A DNA stretch of 64,000 bases, taken from contig DATAXD010000040.1 in the NCBI GenBank assembly GCA_036266835.1, forward strand, positions 1 to 64,000, written 5' to 3'. The translations under genes and the position numbers were made by a program. How positions within the stretch are numbered: position 1 is the stretch's first letter; each line of letters opens with the position of its first letter. Below the pieces are notes generated by a model. It made no database searches. It saw nothing but the letters and a program-made list of their open reading frames with translations, and had not been told where the DNA came from. This document shows, one piece after another, positions 45,937 to 54,533 of this stretch. The stretch comes from Galbitalea sp036266835 (lineage in GTDB: Bacteria; Actinomycetota; Actinomycetes; Actinomycetales; Microbacteriaceae).

Positions 45937-47166
45937 TCAGGACCGCCGCTCGAGCACGCTCATGGATGCCGGGCCGGCTTCGACGCCGCTGAGCGCCCGG
46001 CCGAGGTTCTCCATCCAGGTGTCGATGTTGTTCGCGGCGTGCAGGCTGCCGGCGCGAGCGTTTCGCGCGATCAGCTGGAGCGGCAGCCGCTTGCTGATCG
46101 CCGAGGCCCCGGATGCCCGGAACAGCGTCTCGACGGCGGAAGCGCACGCATCCCAGACGTAGGCGGCATCGGTGTGGAATTGCAGAATCTCTCGCTCGGA
46201 CGGATCTCGACCCTCCGCGTCCAGTCGATCGAACGCGGCGACTGCGGCATCCGCAATGCTGGATGCCGCACGAATCTGCATGAAGGCGCGGCCCACAATG
46301 TGGTGCGCAACCGGTGCATCGAGCTGGTTGGCATACGGCGAGTAGGGGATGCTGCGCTTGCCCATGGACGCAAGGAACACCTCCATGGCCTGGTCGGCCA
46401 TGCCGAGTGCGACTCCGGTGCTCGTCATGATCGACCGCGGCAGGCCGCCCCGCCTGGGTCCGATGCCCTGCTTGATGAACTCGGCAGTGCGAGCTGCGAG
46501 CTGAGCCGGGAAGCCGAACCGTGCATCCGGAACGAACAGCTCGCCATCGGTCGCAACCGTCTGGCTACCTGTGGCGGCGAGGCCCATCGCGTCCCAGTCG
46601 TTGCGCTCGATGAGCGATTCCTTGGGGATCAGGACCATGCCGACCTTCGAGTCGTCGGTGTCATCGTAGAAAGCGGCGAGGTAACCGTGGGATGCGTGCA
46701 CGCTGCCCGTGGCGAACGGCCAGACTCCCTGCACCATCCAGCCGCCGTCGACCTTGCGCGCGGTCCCCGACATCCGGCGGCTGGTGCCGCCGACCGCGAA
46801 CGTGCGATTGCCCGTCCATGGGGACTCGTATACCGGAGCGACGACCTCGTCGTCGAACGCATTGCTCCACATGTTGCCGCCAGCGGTCGCCCACACCACC
46901 CAGCCGGCCGCGCCACAACCCGAACCGAGGGCGCGGTAGATGTCGTGAAGCTCGCGCGTGGTGAAGTCGGCGCCGCCATAACGCTTCGGCTTCGTTAGGC
47001 CGAAGACGCCGGCGGCGTCCAGTCGCTCGATCGTCTCCTGCGGAATACGTCGCTGCTCCTCGGCGACCGCCTGCTGTTCGCGCAGCCAGGGTTGCAGCTC
47101 GACGATTCTTGCGATGAGCTCTTGCGCGTCGGAAACCTTGACGGTCGGCTTGCTTGTCGGACTCAT
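45937..47166 (-). CDS. HsaA-like flavin-dependent monooxygenase, acyl-CoA dehydrogenase fold (copy 1)
   Basis: 409 aa from the ATG at 47166, two bases after the preceding stop; a GTG four codons earlier is possible. Acyl-CoA dehydrogenase fold without CoA-specific residues: ETIERLDAAGVFGLTKPKRY, GSGCGAAGWVVWATAGGN, GTARKVDGGWMVQGVWPFAT and a C-terminal helical domain with QFHTDAAYVWDACASAVETL. This is the class D two-component hydroxylase group (HsaA, HpaB-like) that uses FADH2/FMNH2 from a separate reductase. Confidence 0.85.
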   Translation of the reverse strand: MSPTSKPTVKVSDAQELIARIVELQPWLREQQAVAEEQRRIPQETIERLDAAGVFGLTKPKRYGGADFTTRELHDIYRALGSGCGAAGWVVWATAGGNMWSNAFDDEVVAPVYESPWTGNRTFAVGGTSRRMSGTARKVDGGWMVQGVWPFATGSVHASHGYLAAFYDDTDDSKVGMVLIPKESLIERNDWDAMGLAATGSQTVATDGELFVPDARFGFPAQLAARTAEFIKQGIGPRRGGLPRSIMTSTGVALGMADQAMEVFLASMGKRSIPYSPYANQLDAPVAHHIVGRAFMQIRAASSIADAAVAAFDRLDAEGRDPSEREILQFHTDAAYVWDACASAVETLFRASGASAISKRLPLQLIARNARAGSLHAANNIDTWMENLGRALSGVEAGPASMSVLERRS

Positions 47167-47168
47167 TG

Positions 47169-47717
47169 TTATGGCCACTCTCCCTTTGTCGCCGGCACAC
47201 CCTCGAAACCGGCGACTCGAACGACGCTCGGATCGGATCCGTCGCGCGAGCTACCCGAAGCGTCCGGATGGTCGTCGAACCAGCCTTCCTTCGGGTATCT
47301 GAACATCCAGTCCACGAGCAGTCGGCGCCGCGCGATCAGCCACACTCCGTCGCGCAACTCAAACCGATCGAGGTACCGCGCCCACAGCTTGACGTTTTCG
47401 CCCGCCCACTGGTGAACCTCAGAACCCTCGTGCTGAGCGTTGAGGTAGGTCTCGACGTGGGCGGTCGTCGGCCCGTCGAACTCGATCAGGCTGTTGCCCA
47501 GGAAATGCATCGTCTTCACGAATCGCGGCATCTCGCCCGCGAGGAAGTTCACGAAGCCATCAACGGATCCGACGTGCAGGCTCTCGGGAAACTGGATCCA
47601 GGCATCCGGGAAGAACGCTCCTCTCACCAGGTCCATGTCCACCCGGTCCAGCCCGCGGCAGTACCGGAGGAGGACGTCGTGAATCTCGGCCCTGGCGCTC
47701 AGTTCTTCCAGCTTCAT
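47169..47717 (-). CDS. NTF2/SnoaL-like protein (copy 1)
   Basis: 182 aa. SnoaL-like cone fold: ARAEIHDVLLRYCRGLDRVD, DLVRGAFFPDAWIQFPESLH, TMHFLGNSLIEFDGPTTAHV, RYLDRFELRDGVWLIARRRL. Members include dehydratases, isomerases and ring-hydroxylating small subunits. C-terminal tail is Ser/Asp-rich. It sits between the oxidoreductase and the HsaA-like gene, so it probably acts on an intermediate. Confidence 0.82.
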   Translation of the reverse strand: MKLEELSARAEIHDVLLRYCRGLDRVDMDLVRGAFFPDAWIQFPESLHVGSVDGFVNFLAGEMPRFVKTMHFLGNSLIEFDGPTTAHVETYLNAQHEGSEVHQWAGENVKLWARYLDRFELRDGVWLIARRRLLVDWMFRYPKEGWFDDHPDASGSSRDGSDPSVVRVAGFEGVPATKGEWP

Positions 47718-47720
47718 GTC

Positions 47721-48752
47721 TTACTCCTCGTTGTTCCCGGAACCGCCCGGCAGGACGACGTACTTGGCGTGCGGTGAGCCCGCCTGCCCGCGCCACGCGC
47801 CCGCGATGTCGCTCAGCGGGAAGGTTTGCACGTCGACGGCGATCCGGTTCTCCGCGAGCGCCGTCCAGAGCCATGCCAGTGCGGACGCTTTGTCCTGAAG
47901 ACTGACGTGCAACCCGGCGAAGCCGTGGATGGTTAGCTGCTTGCCGCGCAGTACACCGGCCGGAACCTGCACCGTCAGTCCGGCGGAGTGGCCGACGTTC
48001 ACCAGGTGGGCGCTGCGGGCGCACGCGACGAGCGCTGCTTCAAACGGCAGGCCATAGATGGCATCAAACACGACCTGCGCTTCTGCTCCGGCCTCGACGA
48101 GGCGGGCCGCAAGCTCTTCCGCGCTCTCGCCGTCGCGCAACTCGATCACGGCATCCGCCCCCAGTTCCAGAAGGCGGGCGAGCGACGCCCGATGACGACC
48201 GACGCCGACAACGCGGCCCGCGTCGCGCTGGTGCGCGACCTGAACCGCGAGCTGCCCCACCGTTCCTGTCGCGCCAAGCACCAGCACGGTGTCTCCGGCC
48301 CGCATGCCCGCAACCTCGACGAGGGGCAGGTAGGCGGCGACGCCGGAATTGCCGATCGCTGCGGCCGATACGGGATCGACACCCTCGGGCAGTGAAATCA
48401 GGTCGACGTCGCTGACGATGACCCGGGTGGCCATGGCGCCCGGGTTCTCTGGCGACGCATGGCACTCTCCATAAACGTGAGAGCCGACCTCGTGACGGTC
48501 CGACTCAATCACCACCCCCACGAATTCGCTGCCCGGCACATAAGCGGATTCGTGCCGAACCGAGTGGAACGTTCCGGATGCGATGAGGAGGTCGAGCGGA
48601 TTCAGGGGCGCCGCAAGCACTTCCACCAGCGTGCTCCCCGGTGCTCGAGGCGGCAGCACCACGGTTCCCAGCCGCGGCTCGCTTCCGGGCGCATCCACAA
48701 TGGCGGCAGCAATCGGGATCTCGCCCGCTGCCTGCACGTCCACTGGAGGCAC
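47721..48752 (-). CDS. Quinone-oxidoreductase-like MDR enzyme
   Basis: 343 aa from the GTG at 48752, chosen because GAGGGAG lies five bases upstream; the ATG at 48773 has none. MDR fold: VEVLAAPLNPLDLLIASGTF, YVPGSEFVGVVIES, Rossmann AGDTVLVLGATGTVGQLAVQ, then GRVVGVGRHRASLARLLELG. No structural-zinc Cys cluster. Reduces or oxidises a quinone, enone or aldehyde with NADPH. First gene of a four-gene catabolic operon. Confidence 0.87.
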   Translation of the reverse strand: MPPVDVQAAGEIPIAAAIVDAPGSEPRLGTVVLPPRAPGSTLVEVLAAPLNPLDLLIASGTFHSVRHESAYVPGSEFVGVVIESDRHEVGSHVYGECHASPENPGAMATRVIVSDVDLISLPEGVDPVSAAAIGNSGVAAYLPLVEVAGMRAGDTVLVLGATGTVGQLAVQVAHQRDAGRVVGVGRHRASLARLLELGADAVIELRDGESAEELAARLVEAGAEAQVVFDAIYGLPFEAALVACARSAHLVNVGHSAGLTVQVPAGVLRGKQLTIHGFAGLHVSLQDKASALAWLWTALAENRIAVDVQTFPLSDIAGAWRGQAGSPHAKYVVLPGGSGNNEE

Positions 48753-48796
48753 AGAAGCTCCCTCGCTTAACATCAGTATGGTTTGGATGTTTGTTG

Positions 48797-48826
48797 ATTA
48801 TGGGCAGCTCCTAGACGGCCTGTCAA
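48797..48826 (-). promoter_or_regulatory. Promoter of the QOR-NTF2-HsaA-CocE operon
   Basis: On the minus strand TTGACA (48826-48821), an 18-base spacer, then CATAAT (48802-48797). Good match to a housekeeping sigma promoter; the start codon follows 44 bases later. Confidence 0.6.
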
Positions 48827-48850
48827 GAAGAGACTGGGGATGGGCGCTCC

Positions 48851-48880
48851 TTGTCGGCAAAACACCTCAACCGTTATAGT
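48851..48880 (+). promoter_or_regulatory. Promoter of the DUF3500 gene
   Basis: TTGTCG (48851-48856), an 18-base spacer, TATAGT (48875-48880). The -10 lies in CAACCGTTATAGTC, which resembles the element before the FAH-fold gene (GAACGGTATAGTTC). AAGGGAG lies five bases before the ATG. Confidence 0.6.
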
Positions 48881-48907
48881 CTTTTCAAGGACGCCAAGGG
48901 AGCTTGA

Positions 48908-50065
48908 ATGACGAACACTCAGCCCGCCGACCCACTGGCCTACGAAGACGCGGAGACGATCCAGAAACTGCTGGTCGGCGTCATCGGCCTGATCGATACT
49001 TTCTCCGCCGAGCAGCGGGAGTCGGCGCTTTTCGAGTTCGACGACCCGCGCCGACTGGACTGGGACATCATCCCGAAGCCTGACCGCATCGGGGTTTCCC
49101 TTCACAATCTAGACCGGCACCAAAAGGTGGTCGTGCTCGACCTCATCCGGATGACGGTTTCGTTCGACGTATTCACGAAGGTCCTCGCGATCATGCAGCT
49201 CGAGCACGTGCTTCGCGAACAGGAACGCGAGTTCCTGGGAATCGCGGCGCCGCTGTGGCGCACCTCGGACTCGTACTTCCTGAGCATCTTCGGTCGTCCG
49301 GGTTTCGAAGACACCTGGTCACTGCGGTTCCTCGGCCACCACGTGTGTCTCAACATCACGGTGGTCAACCAGCGCTGGATCTCCGCCTCGCCGAGCGCGC
49401 TGGGACAGCAGCCGGCGATCGGGGCGGGAGTACTCAATCCGATGGCGGATGACGAGGGTCTGGGGTTTGAGCTTCTCGACTCGCTCGACGACGCGCAGCG
49501 CGCCATCGCCGTGATTCACGAGGTATCGCCAGCCGACTTCGTTTCCCGGCAGGTTCCGCTCATCGGCGCCCTCGAATACCCGGACCACTACGACCTCGGG
49601 ATGCCTCAGTACCAGATCACCACCGATGATCGGAAAGCCCTTGCGCTCGTTCGCGCTGAGCCGTCGGGTATCAGCGCCGACCGACTGACCAAAAAGCAGT
49701 CGGCCATTCTGGCCCGTCTCATGGACACCTATCTCGCCCGATTCCCCGAGGCCATCGCGGCGGGCTATCGCGCCCAGCTCGATGCCGACGGCCCGACGCA
49801 GATACATTTCGCGTGGGCCGGCGGAACGAGTCGCGGCGTTCCGCACTACTTCCGCGTTCAGACTCGTTCGCTGCTGATCGAACTCGTGAACTCGGTGGGC
49901 GACGGCAACCACATCCACTCGGTCATTCGCGACTTCGAGAATGACTTCGCACACGCCAGCATCGCCAAACACGACGCTGGGGTCGCCGAACACGGCAGCC
50001 ATCTTTCGACGCGCACGACCTCCAGCGAGGGAACCGAACTGCGGCCAAACGACTGGTCGTGGTGA
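48908..50065 (+). CDS. DUF3500 protein
   Basis: 385 aa. The DUF3500 hallmarks are visible: FLGHHVCLNITVVN in the middle and the C-terminal THIHFAWAGG-type block (QIHFAWAGGTSRGVPHYFRV) and GNHIHSVIRDFENDFAHA. The conserved His clusters look like metal ligands. The family is uncharacterised but recurs in catabolic and oxidative settings. Divergent from the QOR operon and followed by GntR. Confidence 0.85.
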   Translation: MTNTQPADPLAYEDAETIQKLLVGVIGLIDTFSAEQRESALFEFDDPRRLDWDIIPKPDRIGVSLHNLDRHQKVVVLDLIRMTVSFDVFTKVLAIMQLEHVLREQEREFLGIAAPLWRTSDSYFLSIFGRPGFEDTWSLRFLGHHVCLNITVVNQRWISASPSALGQQPAIGAGVLNPMADDEGLGFELLDSLDDAQRAIAVIHEVSPADFVSRQVPLIGALEYPDHYDLGMPQYQITTDDRKALALVRAEPSGISADRLTKKQSAILARLMDTYLARFPEAIAAGYRAQLDADGPTQIHFAWAGGTSRGVPHYFRVQTRSLLIELVNSVGDGNHIHSVIRDFENDFAHASIAKHDAGVAEHGSHLSTRTTSSEGTELRPNDWSW

Positions 50066-50148
50066 GGCGTGTTGGATGATCGCCAGCACCGGCCGGACGA
50101 GCGGCGAACCGCCGAAATCGTCACGATGTTAGTTGGTAGGGTGAGCGC

Positions 50149-50847
50149 ATGAGCGCAATGTCGACCCCGACGCGCGCGCAGGTTCTCGCCAGCGAGATCG
50201 AGCAGCAGATCATCGATCGCCAGTTCAAGCCCGGCGAGCTGATCGGCACCATCGACACGCTCAAGGCGCAGTCCGGCTTCGCGAGGTCGACCGTGGGTGA
50301 GGCCATCCGGTTGCTGACCGATCGAGGCCTGGCGGAAATCCGACCGGGACGAGGCGGCGGCCTGTTTGCGACGGCAGCCGGTCCGGTGGTGCGCATTCGC
50401 CACACCCTGCTCGCGGTGACGGATGCGCCGGCTTCCGTCGCCGAGGCAGTCGCCGTACGCGAGGCTCTCGAGGTTCTGATCGACGTGGATGCCGCACAGC
50501 ATCGCGGACCAGCCGACATCGCCGACATGAAGAAGCTGCTCGGCCGCCTCAACTCCGCCGCCGCGCGGGGAACGACGCAATTCCTGCTCGCCAACTGGGA
50601 CCTTCACGACCGCATCGCGCTCATCTCGCCGAATCAGACCGCTTCCGCCCTGTACCTGTCCATGACTCGCTTCGTGCGCGAGCATGCGGTGGCCGCCACT
50701 CACGACGAGGCGCCCGAGTCGGCAACGGAATGGTTGAAGATCCGGCTCGACGCCCACGAGCAGCTCGTCGACGCAATCATTGACGGCGATGTCGCCAGGG
50801 TCAAGTTGGCTGTCGACGCGCACGCCGGACTTCTCACGACCGAATAG
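50149..50847 (+). CDS. GntR-family regulator, FCD (FadR-like) subgroup
   Basis: 232 aa. Winged helix: VLASEIEQQIIDRQFKPGEL, SGFARSTVGEAIRLLTDRGL, IRPGRGGGLFATA; then an all-helical FCD effector domain (about 85-225) with VREALEVLIDVDAAQHRG and HDRIALISPNQTA and HEQLVDAIIDGD. FCD domains bind small acids through metal-coordinating His. Likely regulates the flanking catabolic operons. Confidence 0.88.
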   Translation: MSAMSTPTRAQVLASEIEQQIIDRQFKPGELIGTIDTLKAQSGFARSTVGEAIRLLTDRGLAEIRPGRGGGLFATAAGPVVRIRHTLLAVTDAPASVAEAVAVREALEVLIDVDAAQHRGPADIADMKKLLGRLNSAAARGTTQFLLANWDLHDRIALISPNQTASALYLSMTRFVREHAVAATHDEAPESATEWLKIRLDAHEQLVDAIIDGDVARVKLAVDAHAGLLTTE

Positions 50848-50856
50848 TGCGCGGTC

Positions 50857-51657
50857 CTACGACGGGCTCCAGCTGAACTGCGGCGTCTCACGGTTGAGGA
50901 ACGCCTCGATGCCGATCCGCATATCCGGACTTTCGGTCATGGCATCCCGAGCGCTCGCCCACTCCTGTTCGAGCTCGTGCGCGTTCGCGGCCGTCAGGTT
51001 CACCAGCCGCTTCATGTAATACGTCGAGAATCGCGAACGGCTTCGTACGTCGTCGACAAGTGCGGTGCAGCGCGTCTCAAACTTGGCGGCGGGAACGGTC
51101 TCGGCGACCAGCCCGAGCTCCATCGCGCGAGCGGAGTCGAGCACGTCGGCGGTGAGCAGGATGTATTTCGCGTTCGCGTGCCCCACCTGGCGCACCAACC
51201 GTTCAATGCCGGCACGAGGGTACAGAATCCCGATCTTGGCTGGCGTGATCGCGAACACCGCGCGATCACTGGCGATGATGAAGTCGCAGGCGGAGGCAAT
51301 CTGCCATCCTCCGCCCATGCAGACGCCGTCGACGAGTGCGATCGTGGGTTTGCTGAACGACGCGATCGCCTGGTCGGCGCGGCTCAGCTGATCGATTTCG
51401 GTGCCGTCATCCTGTTTGTCCATGATGACGGAGGTCAGATCGTTGATGGTCGCACCAGCAGAAAATGCATCGCCGGCACCGCGAAGAGTCACGACGGTGA
51501 CGGCCGCATCAGCATCGAGTTCGGGCATCAGTTCCTGCAGCCGCAGGCACATCGAGCGGGTCAGCGCATTTCGCTGGCTGGGGTTGTCGATCATCACCGC
51601 AGCGACGCCGTCGTTAACCGTGACGCGGATCGAGCCGCTCGACGTTTGCTCAGCCAT
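50857..51657 (-). CDS. Crotonase-superfamily protein lacking the hydratase glutamates
   Basis: 266 aa from the ATG at 51657, overlapping the CoA-transferase end by eight bases. Oxyanion hole in SAGATIND and CMGGGWQIASACDFIIAS. The two enoyl-CoA hydratase glutamates are missing: the GGGxE position is Gln119 and the PE position reads FAITPAKIG. That TPAxxG pattern is closer to decarboxylase-type members (methylmalonyl-CoA decarboxylase) than to hydratases. Likely acts on the CoA ester made by the neighbouring CoA-transferase; reaction uncertain. Confidence 0.85.
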   Translation of the reverse strand: MAEQTSSGSIRVTVNDGVAAVMIDNPSQRNALTRSMCLRLQELMPELDADAAVTVVTLRGAGDAFSAGATINDLTSVIMDKQDDGTEIDQLSRADQAIASFSKPTIALVDGVCMGGGWQIASACDFIIASDRAVFAITPAKIGILYPRAGIERLVRQVGHANAKYILLTADVLDSARAMELGLVAETVPAAKFETRCTALVDDVRSRSRFSTYYMKRLVNLTAANAHELEQEWASARDAMTESPDMRIGIEAFLNRETPQFSWSPS

Positions 51658-52855
51658 GACTCGCCGACGCAATGATGTGACCCGCGGTCTCGAGCGCCCG
51701 GATATCTGGGTCCGAGAATCCGAACTCGCGCAGCACCTCGGCGGTGTGTTCGCCCAGTTCGGGCGGCGGAGCTGAGATCTCGCTCGGCATTCCATCGAAG
51801 CTGAGCGGGCCTCGCAGCAGCGGGAGCTCGGACCCATCGCCACGTCGAGTTTGCTGCACTAGCTCAAGCGCCGCCACCTGCGGCGTGCGCAACGCTTGTG
51901 AGTAGTCGTAGATCGGGCCACACGGAATGCCCGCGCGACTGATCAGCGGCACCCAGTCCGCCGCGGGTCGTGTCGCAAGGGCCGCACCCACGATGCCGAG
52001 CAGTTCGGGCCGATTCGCCGTGCGCTTCGACCCGGTGGCGAACCGGGCGTCGGCTCCGGTATCCGGGATGCCGAGCAACTCGCAGAAGGCCACCCACTGC
52101 TTGTCGTTGCCCACGGCGATGTTGATCGGTTCGGTCGCTGTGGCGAAGGTGCCATAGGGCGTGATCGTTGGATGCTGGTTCCCCTGCGGCTGCGGAGTCT
52201 CGTGCAGGCTGAGAGCCCGCTGGCCCTGGAACACCGACAGGTTCAGTGCAGACTCCAGCAGCGAGGTTGAGACACTGCTCACGCCCTTGCCCTTGCCCTT
52301 GCCGACCAGCGCGGCAAGGATGCCGACCGCGAGAACGATCCCGGAGGTGATGTCAACAATCGGCACACCCACGCGCGATGCGGTCTCGGGGCTCGAGCCG
52401 GTAACGGACATCAGGCCGGACATCCCCTGCACGACCTGGTCGAGGCCGGCATCATCCTTCAGCGGTCCCCTGGTACCGAATCCGTTCACGGATGCGACGA
52501 CGAGCCCAGGCTTCAGCTCGTCCAGATGCTGCTTCGTCAATCCGAGTTTCTCGAGCGTGCCGAGCTTGAAGTTCTCAACGAGGACATCTGCTCCGGCGAT
52601 CAGCCTGTCGAGCACAGCGCGACCCTCCGGCGCGTAAAAGTCGATGCACACCGAACGTTTGTTGCGGTTCACCGAGTCGAAGTAGAGACTGTGGTCGCCC
52701 TCGAACGGCGGCCACTGCCGTGCGGTATCACCGCCATTGAGGCTCTCGACCTTGATAACCGCTGCTCCAAGATCTGCTAGCAGCGCCGTGCAGTATGGGC
52801 CCGCGAGAGCGCGGCTCAGATCGATGACGACGATCCCGGCCAGAGGCTTTATCAC
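51650..52855 (-). CDS. CaiB/BaiF family (class III) CoA-transferase
   Basis: 401 aa. N-terminal VIDLSRALAGPYCTALLADL, VKVESLNGGDTAR-type start (IKVESLNGGDTARQW), NRNKRSVCIDF, and the catalytic Asp in DDAGLDQVVQGMSGLMSV. CFKLG-like DVLVENFKLGTLEKLGL is also standard. Transfers CoA to a carboxylic acid. Sequence GKGKGKG near residue 185 is a small low-complexity loop. Belongs to operon with the flavin reductase. Confidence 0.92.
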   Translation of the reverse strand: MIKPLAGIVVIDLSRALAGPYCTALLADLGAAVIKVESLNGGDTARQWPPFEGDHSLYFDSVNRNKRSVCIDFYAPEGRAVLDRLIAGADVLVENFKLGTLEKLGLTKQHLDELKPGLVVASVNGFGTRGPLKDDAGLDQVVQGMSGLMSVTGSSPETASRVGVPIVDITSGIVLAVGILAALVGKGKGKGVSSVSTSLLESALNLSVFQGQRALSLHETPQPQGNQHPTITPYGTFATATEPINIAVGNDKQWVAFCELLGIPDTGADARFATGSKRTANRPELLGIVGAALATRPAADWVPLISRAGIPCGPIYDYSQALRTPQVAALELVQQTRRGDGSELPLLRGPLSFDGMPSEISAPPPELGEHTAEVLREFGFSDPDIRALETAGHIIASASHG

Positions 52856-52865
52856 GAGAAACGAC

Positions 52866-54023
52866 TCATTTGTGCCCGGTCACCGTCGCTGCCGAGGCCA
52901 CCCGCTTGAGGCTCTCGATCCAGGACTCGATCTGCTCGGTGGGCACAGCAGCCGAGAGACCCGTCATACGAAGTGCCATGGGCGGCAATCCCTCTCTCTT
53001 GTCCATGAGCACCACGATGTTAGCGAGGTCGTAAGTCTTGCCCGGAACGAGATCCGGGGAGAAGAACGTGGCGAGCTCCGAGGTCGCGTGGCGAACTGCT
53101 CTCTCGTGGCGCGGCAGTCGATCCGACTGCTCGAACGCCGACAGTAACGCTTCGTGCTGCTGCACCGCCGCGGGCGTAGCAGTCAGAATCGAGTAGCCGA
53201 GGTCCCGGATCTTGTCGAGCACGGCGAGGTTGAGCGCGCGTCGCTCGTCGCTGGGGTCCTCTGCGCGCCCCAGCCAGTCATCGATTTCGTCCTCCGGAGC
53301 GTTGACCATGAATACCGCGCCAAACGGCGGGATCAGCGGCTGACGGTGCCCGAGCGGGAACGGCTCGGCGATGCTCGACTGGTTCGCCGCGAGCACCTGC
53401 ACCGCATCCCAGCGGATCTTCGCGAGAACGCTGCAGTTGACTTCGTATTCGAGGCTCAGGTCCTCGACCTGCGAACGGATGGTCTCCGCGAGCTGAGCGG
53501 CCTGGATCAGCTCCGGGTCGGGGGCCGCAATGAACGACCCCGGGGAGAATCGCCCGTATCCACCCTGGAAGAACAACAGCGGAAGCGTCGACCGTTCGAC
53601 CGCGAGGTCCCTGACGAGCCCCAGAACGATGTAGTGATCGCCGGCTTCGCGGATGTCCTCGAAGGTGCACTCGATCCATGACACGACGCCCTCGAGGATG
53701 GGTGCCCCGAGTGGACCCGCTCGCCAGCCCACATCATCGAACTTGCTGGCACCCGCGGTCGCAAACTTGCGGCAGAGCGCCTCCTGGTCGGACGCCAGCA
53801 CATTGATGCAGAAGCTGCTCGCGGTTCGCATGAGGGCGAAGCTGCGCGAGTTGTTCGTCGGGAAGAACGCGACGAGCGGGGGATCGAGTGAGACGGATGA
53901 GAAGGTACCAACGACCATCCCCGCCGGGGTTCCGTCCGTCGCGATCGCCGTGACGACCGCGACACCGGTCGGGTAGTTTCCGAGGGTCTCCCGAAACAGG
54001 ACGGGGTCGATATCAGTAGCCAT
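52866..54023 (-). CDS. Flavin reductase fused to an IclR-like effector domain
   Basis: 385 aa, about twice a normal flavin reductase. Residues 1-165 are the FMN-binding split barrel (FRETLGNYPTGVAVVTA, GMVVGTFSSVSLDPPLVAFF, FCINVLASDQEALCRKFA). Residues about 175-380 resemble the ligand-binding domain of IclR regulators (NCSVLAKIRWDAVQVLAANQ, RQPLIPPFGAVFMVNAPEDE). No DNA-binding domain. It probably supplies reduced flavin to the HsaA-like monooxygenases and may be regulated by the pathway ligand. Confidence 0.85.
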   Translation of the reverse strand: MATDIDPVLFRETLGNYPTGVAVVTAIATDGTPAGMVVGTFSSVSLDPPLVAFFPTNNSRSFALMRTASSFCINVLASDQEALCRKFATAGASKFDDVGWRAGPLGAPILEGVVSWIECTFEDIREAGDHYIVLGLVRDLAVERSTLPLLFFQGGYGRFSPGSFIAAPDPELIQAAQLAETIRSQVEDLSLEYEVNCSVLAKIRWDAVQVLAANQSSIAEPFPLGHRQPLIPPFGAVFMVNAPEDEIDDWLGRAEDPSDERRALNLAVLDKIRDLGYSILTATPAAVQQHEALLSAFEQSDRLPRHERAVRHATSELATFFSPDLVPGKTYDLANIVVLMDKREGLPPMALRMTGLSAAVPTEQIESWIESLKRVASAATVTGHK

Positions 54024-54028
54024 GCGAA

Positions 54029-54445
54029 CTAGCTCTCGCTCGATTCCTTTGCTGCGTTCTTGCGCTCACCCGCAGCGATCCACGGAGCCGGATCGAAATA
54101 GAACGGGCTGATCTCACAGATCTGGTCGCCGCGGAATCGGATCACTTCCGCCACCCGCAGAGGTCCCTCCTGCCCCTCCAGCGTGAAGTCGACGAGCTTC
54201 ACGGCGAATTCCTCGCCGACCGTGGTCTCCAGAAACTCCAACTTGCCGAGCGGAATCGTCGAGGCGACCCGCGGGATCAACTCGCGAAAAGCGCCCTTGC
54301 CCCTGAAGGTACCGCCGAACGGCATGTAGGCCGGAGTCGTGATAACGAAGTCGTCCGTGAGGAGCTGCTCCGCCGCATCGCGGTCCCCCTGGGCGTTGAG
54401 CTTGTAGAACCTGCCGACGAGGTCGCGTCGCTCTTCTGCCGTCAT
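54029..54445 (-). CDS. NTF2/SnoaL-like protein (copy 2)
   Basis: 138 aa from the ATG at 54445. NTF2-like fold: MTAEERRDLVGRFYKLNAQG, TDDFVITTPAYMPFGGTFRG, FRELIPRVASTIPLGKLE, VAEVIRFRGDQICEISPFYF. Typical SnoaL-like/ketosteroid-isomerase-related size. Promoter TTGACA/TTTGAT lies seven bases upstream of the ATG, so it may be leaderless. First gene of the operon NTF2-flavin reductase-CoA-transferase-crotonase. Confidence 0.82.
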   Translation of the reverse strand: MTAEERRDLVGRFYKLNAQGDRDAAEQLLTDDFVITTPAYMPFGGTFRGKGAFRELIPRVASTIPLGKLEFLETTVGEEFAVKLVDFTLEGQEGPLRVAEVIRFRGDQICEISPFYFDPAPWIAAGERKNAAKESSES

Positions 54446-54533
54446 GGTTTGAATCAAATCAATTCTCTGTAAAGATGTCAACGGTTATGATGGAATAGCC
54501 ATCAACTCCTATCGCAGAGAGGCGACGAATTCG
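54446..54533. promoter_or_regulatory. Divergent promoter region between operons B and C
   Basis: Minus strand: TTGACA (54481-54476), 17-base spacer, TTTGAT (54458-54453), start codon seven bases on. The palindrome TTTGA-A-TCAAA (54448-54458) covers that -10. Plus strand: AACGGTTATGATGG with TATGAT as -10 (54486-54491); TGATGG-AATAG-CCATCA is a perfect inverted repeat (54488-54504). Two candidate operators therefore face the two operons. Confidence 0.6.

Noticed and set aside
45907..46998. 363-codon plus-strand frame opposite the HsaA-like gene
   Set aside because: Shadow frame; no recognisable motif and opposite strand is clearly coding.
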